This document shows, one piece after another, positions 39,064-52,721 of a stretch of 64,000 nucleotides of DNA. This DNA comes from Tetrahymena thermophila SB210. Taxonomy: Eukaryota; Ciliophora; Oligohymenophorea; Hymenostomatida; Tetrahymenidae. Location of the stretch: positions 62,001 through 126,000 of the forward strand of contig NW_002476399.1 of NCBI RefSeq assembly GCF_000189635.1, given 5' to 3'. The number at the start of each line of letters is the position of its first letter. The first letter of the stretch is position 1. The translations under genes were made by a program, and so were the position numbers. The notes under the pieces were generated by a model. It worked only from the letters and a program-made list of their open reading frames with translations. It was not told the DNA's origin and made no database searches.

Positions 39064-40674
39064 ATGGCTCAAGCATGTGATAAATATACTTCTACAGCTC
39101 TTATGGGTAATAATTTTATTTAGCAAAATATTTTAAAAGAAAAAAAAGAGAGTTTTTACTGATAGTAGAGATTAAAATTTGAAATAAGCAATGCTGATAT
39201 TAAATTAAATTTAATGTTGATATCATAAATTCTTATGCTTATTTAAAAGATTGTTTTGAAAAAAAAATATTATTTAAATGTAGGTAATTGGTATGAAGAA
39301 AGATTGGCTCCTAACTAACCCTTTAGAGAAAATCTTTAAACAAAAACAGTATGAATTAGATTCATTTTTATCTTAGAATATAAAAAATTTCACATTATGG
39401 TTTAGATATTGAATTTAATCTTTATGTAAAGGTAAGAGAAGAAGAAGCTGCAATTTCATTTGCTTCTGATACTAACAAGTTGATTCCTCTTTCTAGAGTT
39501 AATAGAAACTTACCTTGGGATACAAAGGGAGTTATTGCAGACGATGGATTTGTAAAAAAAATAAATTTTAATAATAATTTAAAATATAAATAGAAAAATA
39601 TAGTGCATATAAATATATATTAATAGATCTTATTAATAAATCATAAAATTTAGTTTTATTTCAAAATTAATAACCAATAATTTGCACTATATTGTCTTTC
39701 TGTCATTTTTATTATATTCTATTTTTATTACAGAAAGAATTCAGATCTGTCAACAGAACTTCATATGACCCAATCAATCTTAATAACTACTATAACCTTG
39801 GAGATTGTAGATAATTATACAAACATTACACAGCTGAAAAGAAATACCCTGAAAATAATCCTACTCAAATTTAAACTCTTAAAGCTAATTAGTATTCTTT
39901 GTTGAATCAAACTAATTCGCAACATATTCATAAAGAAAGACAAGTACCAAATAATGTTTCAGATTTTGGTTCAACTTTTAAAAAATTCCCTGAAACTCAT
40001 GAAAAATTGTAAGTAACCTTTTTATGAAAGCTTAAAAAAATATTTAAATTAATTTTTATTTTCAAAGCTTTGGCATGACCACTTACTAGTAATCTTTTTC
40101 CAGACCTTTAAAAGAAACTGCTCACTAGATTATTGCTTAATCTGAGAAAAAGATTAATCATTTTGCTGGTACTAATGAAAGACCAGTTCATCAACAGAGC
40201 ACTAAAATGACTTCAGTTTTAACAGCAGAAAAATACAAAAATGGTAAATTTTTAATATCTTTTGATTGTTTTATAAAATATTTAAATAAAAATAATTAAA
40301 GAATAAGAACCAAAAGATAATACATCAATTTAAAGATCTTGGTTGCCTTACAAAGATAAAGCATTACAAGTAGCTGAAAATAACCTTATAAAAAATCAAA
40401 CATTAAATCAAACAAAAGGATTTACACCATTTAATCCATTGATTACTTATAAAAATAATATGAGTTAAGTTTAGTAGCATGACATAGCTACCAGCTTACC
40501 AATAGGATGTAATTTGCTTTACACATTAATTCATTAAATTAAACTGATAAATTTTAACAAAATATAAAAGCTGGAGAACACTCTGATTAAAAAAGAACTA
40601 ATTAACCAGGAGAATTTAGACATGTAAGAACCGATGTTACTCTAATTAGAAATAAACCAGTTACTAAAAGATGA
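39064..40674 (+). CDS. Unknown conserved-looking protein, possibly ciliary, seven exons
   Basis: Exons 39064-39106, 39284-39348, 39432-39551, 39734-40008, 40068-40243, 40302-40508 and 40571-40674 give 329 residues. All phases agree and the chain ends RHVRTDVTLIRNKPVTKR then TGA. It is hydrophilic and rich in aromatic and Pro turns spaced through the chain (MGNWYEERLAPNQPFREN, RTSYDPINLNNYY, YQQSFSRPLKETAH, RSWLPYKDKAL). There is no membrane segment or catalytic motif. Small extended proteins with scattered W/Y/P motifs such as GNWxEER occur among axonemal microtubule inner proteins, which is my reason for suspecting cilia. This is an impression, not a domain match. Confidence 0.78.
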
Positions 40675-40975
40675 AAAAGATAAAAAATACATTTAAATTT
40701 TATATAATTACTTGTATTAAATATTATTTTTAGGTTGTATTTTACTATCAAGCTCTTAATTTTACAGGAATTATTTCTTCTTTCATAACTTTTTCTAGAG
40801 CCAAACATGTTGTTTACATGTATTTTTGTGTTTATTTATCATTTGTTTATAAATATTCTATTAAATATGTTGTTTGCATAACTACTATTTTTTTTGAGAA
40901 CATAATTTTATTTTAATACTTTTTTGAATGACTTTAACTATTATGCTGACCAATAATTAGTCATAAATTCATATC
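40675..40975. other. Short spacer between convergent genes
   Basis: 301 bases holding the 3' ends of the seven-exon gene (plus) and the DPH4-like gene (minus). T-rich, nothing coding. Confidence 0.6.
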
Positions 40976-41549
40976 TCACTTCAAGTTAATTTATAGTTTA
41001 AGGTTGCATCCAATACATTCAACTATAACAAAATCTTCATCCTAATAATTTATTTTAAAAAAATGAATTTAAACATATTTCAGAAAATAATAATTACTTT
41101 ATTTCTTGAGTCTATTTAAATTGTATTAATTTCTCCACATTATTCACATTCATAATCAATTAAATTGCTTTATTTTTCTAAGTTTATCTGATCAAAGCAC
41201 TAACCTCTATTAGCTTTTTAATGCTATTCTATTTATTTGAATATTATTAATATATTTAAAACAAATACTTAATAATAAATACATTCATATTATTTGTTAT
41301 ATTCGCTTCTTAAGTTATCATCACTTAAAACTTTATACGCTTCAATCAATTTACTTGCTATTTTTTAGCTATTCTCGCTAATTTATAATAATTAAATGCT
41401 AACTAAATAATAGCAACAACTTTAAGTTACTCTGAAGATTTATCTGGATGCTCTTATCTTATCTTTTTCTAAAAGCTTTTTTTAATTTCCTCAAACGTAG
41501 CATCAATGCTAACTTCTAAAATTTCATAATAATTACTAACAGTAGCCAT
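40976..41549 (-). CDS. DPH4: DPH4/DNAJC24-like J-protein of the diphthamide pathway
   Basis: Exons 41549-41431, 41377-41283, 41228-41098 and 41041-40976 give 136 residues. Residues 1-70 are a J-domain: YYEILEVSIDATFEEIKKSF, HPD at 34-36, then SKLIEAYKVLSDDNLRSEYN. The C-terminal half is a DPH-type (CSL) zinc finger: FDQINLEKQ matches the family's FDEVDL-like lead, followed by YECEQCG and, after the last intron, VECIGCNLKLQI, giving two Cys pairs. DPH4 supplies iron/electrons and chaperone function to the radical enzyme making diphthamide on elongation factor 2. J-domain plus CSL finger at this size is diagnostic. Introns of 53, 54 and 56 nt keep the frame. Confidence 0.88.
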
Positions 41550-41966
41550 CTATTTTAATGTATAAATTAAATTAAATTATAGATATTATCAATTTTTTTT
41601 TATCAAAGTGATGTTAATAACAAACAAATAAATTTACTTGGCTATATTTAAATAGTTGTTAATACTTTTTTATCAAATTTCAATCTTTTATAATATTTTG
41701 CAATTTAATATTTGATTTAATAATGAATATTAACTAATTGATTAATTTAAACACAACTCAAATATCTAAACAATAAAATGTAAAAAAATTAAAAAAAAAG
41801 TAATTCATCATTTGTTATTTATAAGAATAGGTATTGAATTATACTTTTTAAATTCTGGATTTATTTTTTGATATTAATATGGTGAATGATATTTAGTATA
41901 TTTAGATAAAATAATTTTAACTTGTATTTTTATGTACAAATAAATAAACTACTATTTTATATTTAT
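41550..41966. other. Spacer between DPH4-like and kinesin-like genes
   Basis: AT-rich; 5' flank of the DPH4-like gene and 3' flank of the kinesin-like gene, both on the minus strand. No coding sequence. Confidence 0.6.
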
Positions 41967-44900
41967 TCAATGATTCATGAATTTTTTAATACTCTCTTTG
42001 CTGATACTTTCTGAAAGAGTGGGGAGCTTATAAGAATAAACTGTATTTAACATCTGAGGGTATTTTCTCATAGAAGGAATATCAGAAGGATTGAAATTGA
42101 GACTAGTGATGCTTTATTTATGAGAAAATACATTCTTATCTAATATTTATGAAGAAGAATTTGATGTTTTATTATCTCTACTAATTTATGTTAGGAAAAT
42201 GTTGCCATTTTATTTATTTGTTTGGTACATACTACTGTATTTCATATTGCATGTAAAAATCTTTTCTATGAGCTTGTTATCATTATCATAATCTTACATC
42301 ATCATAGTTTCTTGTTTAGTTAGCTAGTGCTGCTTGATTGCATCTTAGATTGAAGCTGCATGCATAGAGTCTGTTTTAAGAGATTTTTTATTTGATTAAT
42401 ATGCATAATTTTATTTGTTTGATAATAGACCCTTATAGTATTCATTTGTATTTTCATTCTAATAGCTTTAAGTAAATTATGTATTTTGTCTATAATTCTA
42501 ATTTTTTGTAAATAAATTTAATGCATTAGGATCAGATTAACGTTTAAAAGAAAGTTTTGTATTATTGACAAATATATCTTTTTCTCTTGGAATTATTTTT
42601 AATTTTATTTGCAAATCCCTAATTTTTCTTGCATCCAACTTGTCATAAATAAGCTTTTGCTTTTCAGCTATATTTGATTTGTCTAGCTAAGAGTTGTTTA
42701 ATTAAGTTAGCTTGGAGTTATCATTCAAGTAATAATCGGATTAAGATTTTTCTAAATCAGCTTCTTCTTCTTTACTCACCTCACTCTAAGTGTCATTATA
42801 GCACTAAGAAGTCTATTTATCCAGTTTTTAAAGTATCTAAATTTAATAAATTAAAAATTTTTCAAAGTTTTTTTCTTAATTCTAAGCTTATTTTATGAAT
42901 TAATTAATTAAAATGTTTTTTCCTTAAATTATTATAATTTAGCTATTAAAAAGAAGTGATTATTTTTTATTAATAAATAAATATTTAATTTATAATAAAA
43001 TTTATTTACTCCTGGCTCAAATTAAGAATTTTATCTGCTTATACTGTGCTCACTTTATCTGATAAATTAGTCATAAAAATTTATATATTTAAACAATGAT
43101 TAATATAGATTTACTGAGAATTTACTCTCGAACGAGAGAAGACATCGTGCTGCAGTTTAAATGTACTGTTTCTGGCTTTTTAATTTTACTTGAATAAAGA
43201 ATTGTTGAACCTATGAGATATTCTTGATGAGTTGATGTTACTTTCCTCTATTTAATAAACACCTTCATCTATAAGTGTTTTTTCAAGAAATTTATAATCT
43301 TTTAAACAGTTTTATATGTCAATCCTTACATTTTAAGGGATGTATTAATTCATTTCAATTAAATTTTCACAAATTTCTTGGAGTTTAGTGAAAAGTTTTT
43401 GTAAAAAACCCATTTTTTCAATATCAAGATTCGTAAGGCTTTATACATTTGTTAATAGAAGTTAAGTTATTTTAATATCAGGTGGAACAAGGCTTTAAAT
43501 GTCTTTTAAGTTTCCATTTTAAGTTACTTTTTTTACTTCAGAATAATGTCTGAAAAAGGTGAATAATTTATTTTTATTTTTAATTAATTTTTCTTTTCCT
43601 TCTTCAAGCTAATTTAGTACAAAGTGGATGCTTGGATATATTTATTCGAATTAATCATTTAGCTACTTCTTAGCATATACTTGTATTTTGGCTATAAAAA
43701 ACTCTTTGATATCTTCGCTCGTTATGCTTTCAGAGTAAAATTTGCAATGCATATCTAAAATCTTTGAAAATAAAGCATTTTTTATCAAATCAATTTAAAT
43801 TTATTGTTCTAACCCATCAAGGAGGGAGTATAAATACTTTTCGAGGTTTCTCAATATTTTGAAAATTATTTTCAATCTTTTATGCTTCGATTTCTCTAAT
43901 TCTCCCCAAAACTCTTTCAGCCAAATTGAAATAGTGTTACCAATATTTTCTAAAATATCATTGTAAATATTCTACTACTAAGAAAGGGAGTATTTTGTTT
44001 CTTTTGGGTTTGTAAATATTTTTTTGCATGCGTTTCCCAATCTTAAAACATTAGATGTATCATTAACCCTCTTTTAGGTATTACTTAAACAACAAATTAT
44101 GCTTGTTTGTGAATTCCCTATAAGACTTTCTCTTAAATACTCAGTAAAAATATGCTTCCTAAATGGAATAATGGCATTCTTTTTTTTATTGCTCATTTTA
44201 GAGAGCTGTCTCAAGCAGTTCATGAGATTTGATACCATGCATTCATTTTTTGAGTTATCTTGAATTTATTGAAAAGACAGTTTAATTGTAAATATTTTTG
44301 TATAAAATAAATCATGTTACTAAAAATCTCTTGATAAGCTCCATCACTTATTTTAATTATTTTAAAATTGGAATAAACTGTGTCTTGGCTGACCAAAATG
44401 TTCTCGCTTTTTTCGCATTTAAAATTGATAACTATGTTTCCTTACTTTTTTATTTCTTCACTGTTTTCAATATTATCAAGTCCTATTCTTTTCGTTTGCA
44501 AATTAAATTAATTTTAATGTAAAAAAATTTACAAATTTTTGAAATTTACTTTAAAATCTTTAGAGATGTTCTTAAGCTTGTGACAATGACTTCGCTAATT
44601 CCCAAAGGAAAAACCTCACCATTTTCTTTCTCATAGAGTTTATGAGGAAATTAAGAGTTAACTAAAAGATCATAAAAATAAGCATCATGATTATAGTACA
44701 TACTCATTTTTAAAGTTGTGTTTTCTCTATCTGGACTTTGATAAAGGATTTCAAATATTTCTTCTAAAGATAAAATAAAAAGTCCAGGATCTCTCATACC
44801 TCCAACCAATCTATTATTAAAAAATTTAAATTCATTTTTAAGAATTTATTTAAATGATGTTTTATCTGTAATTATCTAAGACATGAAAGGAAGTAGATTT

Positions 44901-45732
44901 TCCTTTTTGTCTAAATCACCTTCTATAAAGTAAATTAAAGAAATCAATAATTTTATTTTTTTATTTGAAGCTTTTGATTTTAAAAATGGTATTTTTAAAA
45001 TAATAATCTAAAAATAAAATAGAAACCATTATAATTTTTTTAATTTAATAAGAGAAAAGTGAATTATTGATCTTGATGATGAAGGTATTTGATAAAATTG
45101 ACACTCTAAAATATCTCAGTTAGAATTAAATTGAGTTTTATTTGATTAAAAAGTTATTGTTATTTTACGTTTGTGTTTTTCCTGATCCCTCTCCTCCAAT
45201 AACTAAGATAGATTGATTTACTCCAGCACAAAATTTTTATACAATTTGGCTAATCGCTTTTTTGTGAAACATTTGATTATTTACTTCCTCTCCTTAAACT
45301 AAATCAAAGGAATAACTCTTTTCTTTCTGAACAATTTTCTTTTTTTTTGGCTATTGAAAGTAATTTTATAATACCAATCAGTAAGTGAATATTTTTTACA
45401 TCAATATTGATATTGTTGAAGGTAATTGTTGTAGGATTTACAACCATTACAGACGGTCTTTCTTAAGAATGCAAATTTTGCTTTTCTTCATATGAAAATT
45501 ACTTTATATTTACAAAAACTTTATGAGGTTAATTTCCTCCCAAATAGGCTTTAGGAGGATTTAATATGAAAATCTCTTCTTTTCCTTTAAGCTTATTTTC
45601 TAAATCAAAACATTAAATTAATATAATTAACATATTAATAAATATTGTTTAAAAATTAACAAAAATGTTACCTATTATGTGATCATTGCTATTATTATGA
45701 ACGCTATTTTTAGATTAGCTTAGCTTTATCAT
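41967..45732 (-). CDS. Highly divergent kinesin-motor protein, nine exons
   Basis: Exons 45732-45672, 45599-45400, 45350-45169, 45103-45027, 44922-44550, 44487-44321, 44258-43115, 43058-43010 and 42836-41967 give 1040 residues, all in phase. Kinesin landmarks appear in order: YSFDLV, P-loop GGEGSGKT (about 139-146), GLFILSLEEIFEIL, MYYNHDAYFYDLL, NGEVFPLGISEVIVTS, SNLMNCLRQLSKM (family INxSLxxLxxVI), IPFRKHIFTEYLRESLIGNS, and the final VLRLGNACKKI. The switch I motif (SSRSH) and switch II motif (DLAGSE) are not recognisable; IKISDGAYQE stands in their place. ATPase activity is therefore doubtful. The C-terminal 600 residues have helical stretches and a Gln/Asn/Ser-rich tail. Exon 45103-45027 is the least certain. 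Confidence 0.78.
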
Positions 45733-46910
45733 GCAAATAACTAACTACCTAACTTAGGTTAACTTTCAATGTAGAAGGACAGTTAAATCTAGGGTAGACT
45801 TTCGCTTAATAAACACTTTTAATTTGGTCGTTTGCTTAATTGAAAATTAATTAAGTTCTATTATTTGTATAACTCAATGTATTAATTATTAATTAGGCAT
45901 TCATTCAGTAAAATCACCTTATATTTTTACATATTATATATTGAATACCCAAAATACATTCTTTATCAGCTAATAGTTGAAACTCATATGTAAAGTACAA
46001 AAATTCCTTCAAATGTTTACAAATAAATTGTTAATGTCACTTTTGATCTAATATTATTCCTTCATTATGATCCTTAACCTATCTCTACCTTTAAAAAATT
46101 TCAAGATGTTCTAATTTCATTTGCTATCACAAAATAACTAACTAAATAAATAAAATAATTAATCTTATATAAAGCATAAGTACGTATTTTATTAAAATTA
46201 ATTTTTGGAAATTAAAATTGTTATTTTTTATTAAAATAATCAAGATTTAAGTGATAATTCCAAATTAAATTAATAATTACTAATATTTTTGACATTATAT
46301 TCTATTGTAAGAGAAATAATATTTATTTTCAAAACTTATATAAAAAGTAAATGAAATTTTATTTTACTTATAATATTAAGTTCTTATCCAATAATAAATA
46401 CATTGGATTATAAAATGAACCTTAATGTATTTTTAATTTAAACATTTTTTAAAATGTCCTAATTTCATTTGTAAAACTATTTAATATATCAAATAGTTGA
46501 TATTTATTTATTGTAATGTTATGTTTTTATGTAGTTGCTTTATAAAAATTACTTAGTGATAAAAGTTAATTTTTGGAATTCCAATATATTATTTTTTGTT
46601 AAAGTATTCAAGAGTTAAGTAATGAAAATGATAATTAAGTTCAAGTTTAAATCCTATTTATATGGCAAGAGAATTTGTATTTTCAAATTAATGTAATAAA
46701 CAAATAGAATTCATATTAATGATAATGGAACATTCTCATTTGAGTAATAAATAGATTTAATTTTGTTGGATTATAAAAAATTCTGATGATTTAATTTCAT
46801 CAAATAAGTAAATTGATTTGTAAAAAAAATAGTAATAAAGCATTCTGCTAATATCCACAAGAATATTGAAGGAATACAAATAAATTTAATAATTAAACAC
46901 ATTTATAAAA
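45733..46910. other. Spacer between divergent genes
   Basis: 5' flanks of the kinesin-like gene (minus) and the PAS-like gene (plus). AT-rich; no coding sequence seen. Confidence 0.6.
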
Positions 46911-48232
46911 ATGATCCTGAGAAGCGAAATAAAAAAAGACAATTTAAATTGTGATAGTTTTTTTACTAATGCTGATTAGAAAAGTTAACCTAGTGTAAAT
47001 AGAAAAATCAACAAAATAAATAGTAAATATGTATTTTATCATAATAAAAGACTGATATTCATGAAGAAAAACATGATTCAACTTAGTTGACAATTGAAAA
47101 GGTATAGAAAAAGAAGAAAATTTTTAAAAACAAAATGAAAAAAGTAAAATTTGAAACTCAAAGAATTATTGATTCTATAGATACATAAGATAACATTTTT
47201 TTAACTCATGGTTTAAGCATTTCATCAAAAGGCATAATCAGATTTTGCTATAGTTTGAATCATTTTAGCTTTGGTTATTCTAATTATTAGGCATGCAGAT
47301 CTAATTACTTAAAAAACAATGATATTATTGAATTTTAAATATTTAATGAAAATAAATTTAAATAATATTCATTTAATGACGCTATAAAATTCATGTCTCG
47401 AAATAGCTGCAAGGATTTTATTCAGAATAGTAATACATTGAAATCATTTTTAGACTATTAAAAGTAAACTTTTGATATAAACTTTAGTGAAAAATAGTTT
47501 ATAAATCAGATAGAAGATAAGAATAAATATATTTAGTTATGTATGGAATTTATTGAGAAATAAGCCAAAGTTAGTGATAATAAAATATTCTAATATGCAA
47601 TAGGAAGTCTTAATTATGAAAAAAAAGATTTTGATATATTTAACATCGGTTATTCCAAGTCATATTTAGACTTGTTAGGAATTGATAATGATAATTTTAT
47701 TAGGACGCTCCTGAGGCACTAGTAGATAGATTTACATCAGGATGATGAAGAAATTATGAAGTAATCTCTCTCAGGACTAAAAACTAATGTATATGAATAA
47801 TTTGATAATGATTTAGATTTCTATATAACTACTTATGATGGATTTCCTCTTAAAGTGTAAGGAAAGAAGAGCAATATAATAATAAACAGTGGTTCTAAAA
47901 ACTAACCAAAATAGAAAAAGGAGTTTTTATTGTTATTTACTGAATTTGATGTTGATCTAAAATAGCTTCAAAGACTAATAGAATATAGATAAAAATTGTT
48001 AAATAATAGAAAAGATCTTTCCTATAATGATTTCATTAATAAAGAACTCTCATATATGTTTGAAGATGTAGAGTACTCAGTTCATTCCTAATCATTTATT
48101 GAAAAATTTTACTAACCTAATTTAGAAAATCTAAATTACTTGAATCAGTAATACCTAAAAAGATAAATTTAAATGCATGTTAAATAGTGTGGTTATAAAT
48201 TGTTAAATCCTAGATAGCAATAGATTCTCTGA
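46911..48232 (+). CDS. PAS-like protein, unknown function
   Basis: One frame is open from about 46976 to TGA at 48230-48232, about 418 codons. The nearest ATG (46911) joins it through a very short intron, either 46951-46979 or 46957-46979, so the N-terminus is tentative. The start is basic and Gln-rich (CKQKNQQNKQQICILSQQK, KVQKKKKIFKNKMKK). The middle carries a segment (FNIGYSKSYLDLLGIDNDN, then ITTYDGFPLKVQGKKSN and FLLLFTEFDVDLKQ) whose order of turns and strands recalls a PAS domain. There is no kinase or DNA-binding motif. Signal sensing is inference. The rest of the protein is not recognised. Confidence 0.65.
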
Positions 48233-50342
48233 ATAAGCAAAAATATAAATCTATACAGCTTTTTAGTACTTTACTTAGCTCAATTTACTTAATTAACTTA
48301 ATTTATAAAAAATATTTTTTACTCTTCCTTAATAGTTCTCATTAACTTTATTCTTACTGAAATAAGTAAAGGTTGGTTTTCTAAATTATCATAAAATAGA
48401 GATTTACTGGTTAAAAAATAATTAGTTGTTTTATTTATCAAATTAAATAAAAAAATTAGTTTACTTAATATAAAGTCTTAACTTATTAATCTATTATTAC
48501 AAGGAATAAAATTACATTTTTTAATCATTCATTCAATGATGGTATTAATATCAAAACAAATAAATTAAAACTATAATTAATTAAATTTACTTTGTGTGTT
48601 ATTTTAATTAAATTCTTTTATAAAAATTTAAAAATAATTAAAAAACAACTTCACACTTAAGAAACTGCTCATAAATAAATAACAATAGTAACAATTAATA
48701 TGAAATGGAAAAAATAAAATTATGATAATTAAAATTTATAAACCAAACATTAATTTTTATTTTTATTCTGCAAATCAATAATTTAAACTAAACAAAAGTT
48801 TTAAAGTTTACATTTCAATTATTTAAATATTTTTATTGAAATAATTTAAGATATTTATTTGAAAATAATTTTAGAAGGTTATTATCAAATCTTTCATTTT
48901 TCTGTGTTCAGAAGGTTGGTTTCAAAATCTTTAGTCTAAGCTTTATAAAGTAGAAAAAGATTAAACACCCTAACTCCCTATTTTATTCAGCAATTTAATT
49001 ATTATAAATTTTCATTTATACATGCTTACATAAATATACATACTTACCAAAATGTTTATAGAGATTTAAAGCTTAATAAATTGGGAACCTAAACTTATTA
49101 ATTTTATTTATTTATTTAACTAAAATTTAAACAAAATTTATAAATCACCTCATTTAAAAATATGATTATTTAATTAGATCATTAATAATAGCTATATCAC
49201 TTTTATATAATACAGTATTATTAATTAAGATATATTAATAATTTAGCTTTGAGAATAGAAATAATTTATGTAAGGATTTTTTCTTCTTTTTAAGTATTTA
49301 ATATATTAATTAAATAGATAACCATTTCATTAAATATTACTTAGATTGTAGAAAACTCAAAAGACAACTAAAAAAAGCTGTGATTTGATTTTTTTAATTA
49401 AGCAGTTAATAAGGAATCAATCGATAAGCTGCTCTATTTTTAACTTCTTTTTTTAAATGATGAAAATAAAAGTTATAAGACAAAGATAGTAAAAATATTT
49501 ATGAGATTAACTAAATATAATAAATTTGAAAAAGTATTTTATTTATTTTTGATTTAAAAATATTTATATAAATTATACTCCATTTCATAGAAAAAAACTT
49601 TAAAAAATAAATTTTATAATAAAGTCAGTAAATTAATTGCAAATAATAATGTATACATGAATGTATTTTATATATAAATTTTAAACGCTTAATCGCTATT
49701 AATAGTAATATTAATAATAATAAATTTATTAGAGATGAGAAACTACTGATGTAATAAAACTTATTATATGCAAGAGTCCCTACAAATTTAATGAATCTTG
49801 TATGTCTTCTTCTTCTTTTTACAATTGAAGAGAAAAAACAATAATTTATTTCCTTATCAAGTGGTTGATGTATTTATTTCTAAATAATAATTTTAAATTT
49901 AATTTATATTTTTCTATTTAATTTAAATAACACATTATACTCTTTCCATGAAACAAGTGAATTATTCTATTATATGAATTATTTTAAAAGATTAATCTAA
50001 TAATTTAAATCAAGAATAATAATTATTCTATAAACAAATTTAAAGTATGAACAAATAGGTTATTATTACTGATAACTTATATTACACTTCTAATTATCAA
50101 AAATGCTTATAGAAAAATCAGATTATTAAAATTATAGCCAATAAAATAAATTATAAAAAAAATAAACCAGCCTTATATTTATTATTCAGGTGTAGTTAGG
50201 AACACTTATTTATTTATTTATTTATTGGTGCTTTACAAAGTTAAAAAATAACTAATGCAATAACACAATTAGATTGAATATAATAATTAACAAACAAACA
50301 AAAAGTTTTAAATCAATCTAAAATAAAATTCTAATCAATTCA
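48233..50342. other. Long spacer before the tandem array
   Basis: AT-rich DNA without coding signal. A (TTTA)n run lies near 50210-50225 just before the first array gene. Confidence 0.55.
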
Positions 50343-52721
50343 ATGCTTTTATCTAAATTAGACTTCTTTTCTCAACCCTTTCTCTTTAATCTTGACAACA
50401 ACTAACTTAAAAAAGGCACTATTCAAGGAGCTATAGTTTCTTTTGGAATTTAGTTAACAGTTTTAGTCTATTTCATATATTTGACTATGCTATATTTATA
50501 GAATAGAATCGATCCTATTTTTAGATCATAAAGTTTTATCACTAATGATTTAATTGAAATACCTCTTCACGAAGATGTAATTGTCTTTAGATTTTAGGCA
50601 GATCTTACATAAAATCTTGATAGCTTTGAAAAATAAAAGAATTTGACTTATATAGTGCCTGTGGCATTAGCGGGATACTAAAATGGGTCAAATTATGAAA
50701 CAACATACCTTAATGTAACCAAATGTTCCAGTCCTGCTCTATCAAACTATTACTGCTTAGACTATTCAAACTTTCCATATAAAAATTTAATGATAAACAC
50801 TAATGAATAAATATTTTCATATATATCTTTGATGTTTTACTCCTGCTTAGTTACAGATGATCTTAAAGTAACAGTGCCTGATAACTGCGCTAACCAAACA
50901 GATATTGACAATTTTGTTAATGGGTAATTTACCTAACTTCACTTAGGCCTATATACATAACAGTATAATACCACTAGCAAATCGAATAAAATAAATTATA
51001 AGACTTATTAGATTTTTCCATAATCAAACCAATATCTGATAAATACTCAAAATATCTAAAATTAAGTAACGAAAGTGAGAGACGGTTTTATTATTTAATC
51101 TGAAGTAGAGTATTCAGCACCAATTTAGTATGTAATTGAGAATCAAACTTTTCCTAACTAAGGTAATCCTTATATCTAAGTTGACATTTAAATTGATGAA
51201 GTAGTTTAGCTTACCTCAATTTAATATAGTACTTTCCCATAGATTCTAGCATTAGTGAATAGTGCTTTTGGTTTGCTTATGCTTTTAGGAATTTTTTGTA
51301 GAAAGTTTGCAAACAAGTCTATATTGCAAGATTTCTTTTGTGTTTTCTTGTAGAATATGCATCAAAGTCTTTACGAAGAAGTTTTGAAGTAAAATAAACT
51401 ATTTGAATAAAAGGCCATTTGCACCTAAATTGAAACTAAAGCTGACAAGTTACTTATCGGCTAAGAAATCAATGATAAAGAAACAGCTAGGAATATTAAT
51501 ATACCTCAATTCTTAACAAAATCTAGAGAATTTATTGAACAAAGCTAGCAGACTTAATTTAACACAAAATAGTCGAATTGCGAAGATGAAATTTTAGAAA
51601 ATGAAGAAGAAAAAAAATCACCAAATAATAATGATTAGCTCTAAGACTAAAGCAATTCGTAATAATAAGAAAATGGAAAAAATAAGAGAGCTTCAATTGA
51701 AAATAATTTATTCATTGAGGGCAATAACTTAGCTAATAAAGTATCTATTATTACTTAATCTAATGAAATGAAAAATTCAAATGACTCCTTTTAAAATATC
51801 AATAAAGCATATTCGACAAATTAATTAAGTATATTTTCGAACAGATAATCCTAAACCTAAGAATAAAAAGTTTTAAATGAAACAACAAAAATAGCTTAAT
51901 CTAACGGGGACATATTAAAAATAAATTTATAACTTATAGATAACTTTATATTACCATAAGAGAGCAAAGTAGGATTTAATGAACAAAAAGCCTAAAATGA
52001 ATAAGATCTAAAAAAAAAAAAAAATTTCAAAGCTTTACTTGAATAGCATGGAATAAATTCAACGCCGAAGAGAAACTCTAACACTATAGAATATTACATT
52101 TAAAAATTTAAAACTATTTAAGATTTGAACATCTTTAAAAAATTCACTCAAATAAATTTTGGCTACAGGTAAATTAATATAAAAAAATAATATATTTTTA
52201 GATGGATTTTATTTACATTAAAAATAATAAATAGATTTACATTATAGAAACTAAATTGTTTCAAGAAACAAACTCCAGAATAAGATCAAAAGAATCTAAG
52301 CATCTAACAAAAAAAATTTATAGAACAACAAGTGTTAAAAAGTATGAATATATTAGAGTTGTTAAAAGATGTTATCTTTATAAAGAAATCAATAATGATG
52401 TTAATGACCAAAGAATAATTAGCAGCTATGAAGCTTGTTGGCTACTCTGAGAATTATATATAAGATCATTACCTAAAAAAAGAAGAGAGTAAATAATGTA
52501 ATACTTATTTAATTAAATAGGATTTTTTATAAAATTATTTTTTAATTTTAGTAAGAAAGGAAACATATTTTGAGAAGCAATTAGATATTTTTGATTCAAC
52601 TGATTTGTCTTGCTAATATATCAAAAAATTTATTCAAAAATGTAACAACAGTAAAGCTTTGAATTAAGTGGATAAAAGAATCTTGTCTTCAATAAATAAG
52701 AATTAAACTAATTTATACTGA
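50343..52721 (+). CDS. Tandem two-pass membrane protein family, copy 1
   Basis: Exons 50343-52168, 52235-52497 and 52552-52721; 752 residues. Family start LSKLDFFSQPFLFN, then TM1 at about 30-52 (VSFGIQLTVLVYFIYLTMLY). The ectodomain (about 53-300) opens with IDPIFRSQSFITNDLIEIPL and contains Cys-bearing blocks CSSPALSNYYCLDYS and VPDNCANQTDID. TM2 is at about 301-320 (ILALVNSAFGLLMLLGIFC), followed by RKFANKSILQDFFCVFLQNM. A Gln/Asn/Glu/Lys-rich linker (about 370-590) leads to a conserved C-terminal domain (NTIEYYIQKFKTIQDLNIF through FIKKSIMMLM to KRILSSINKN). Function unknown to me; membrane location is certain from sequence. Not a shadow: TAA/TAG are read as Gln throughout. Confidence 0.9.

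Noticed and set aside
52256..52450. Plus-strand ORF of 64 codons
   Set aside because: A second frame of exon 2 of array copy 1; the family frame is conserved across copies and this one is not.
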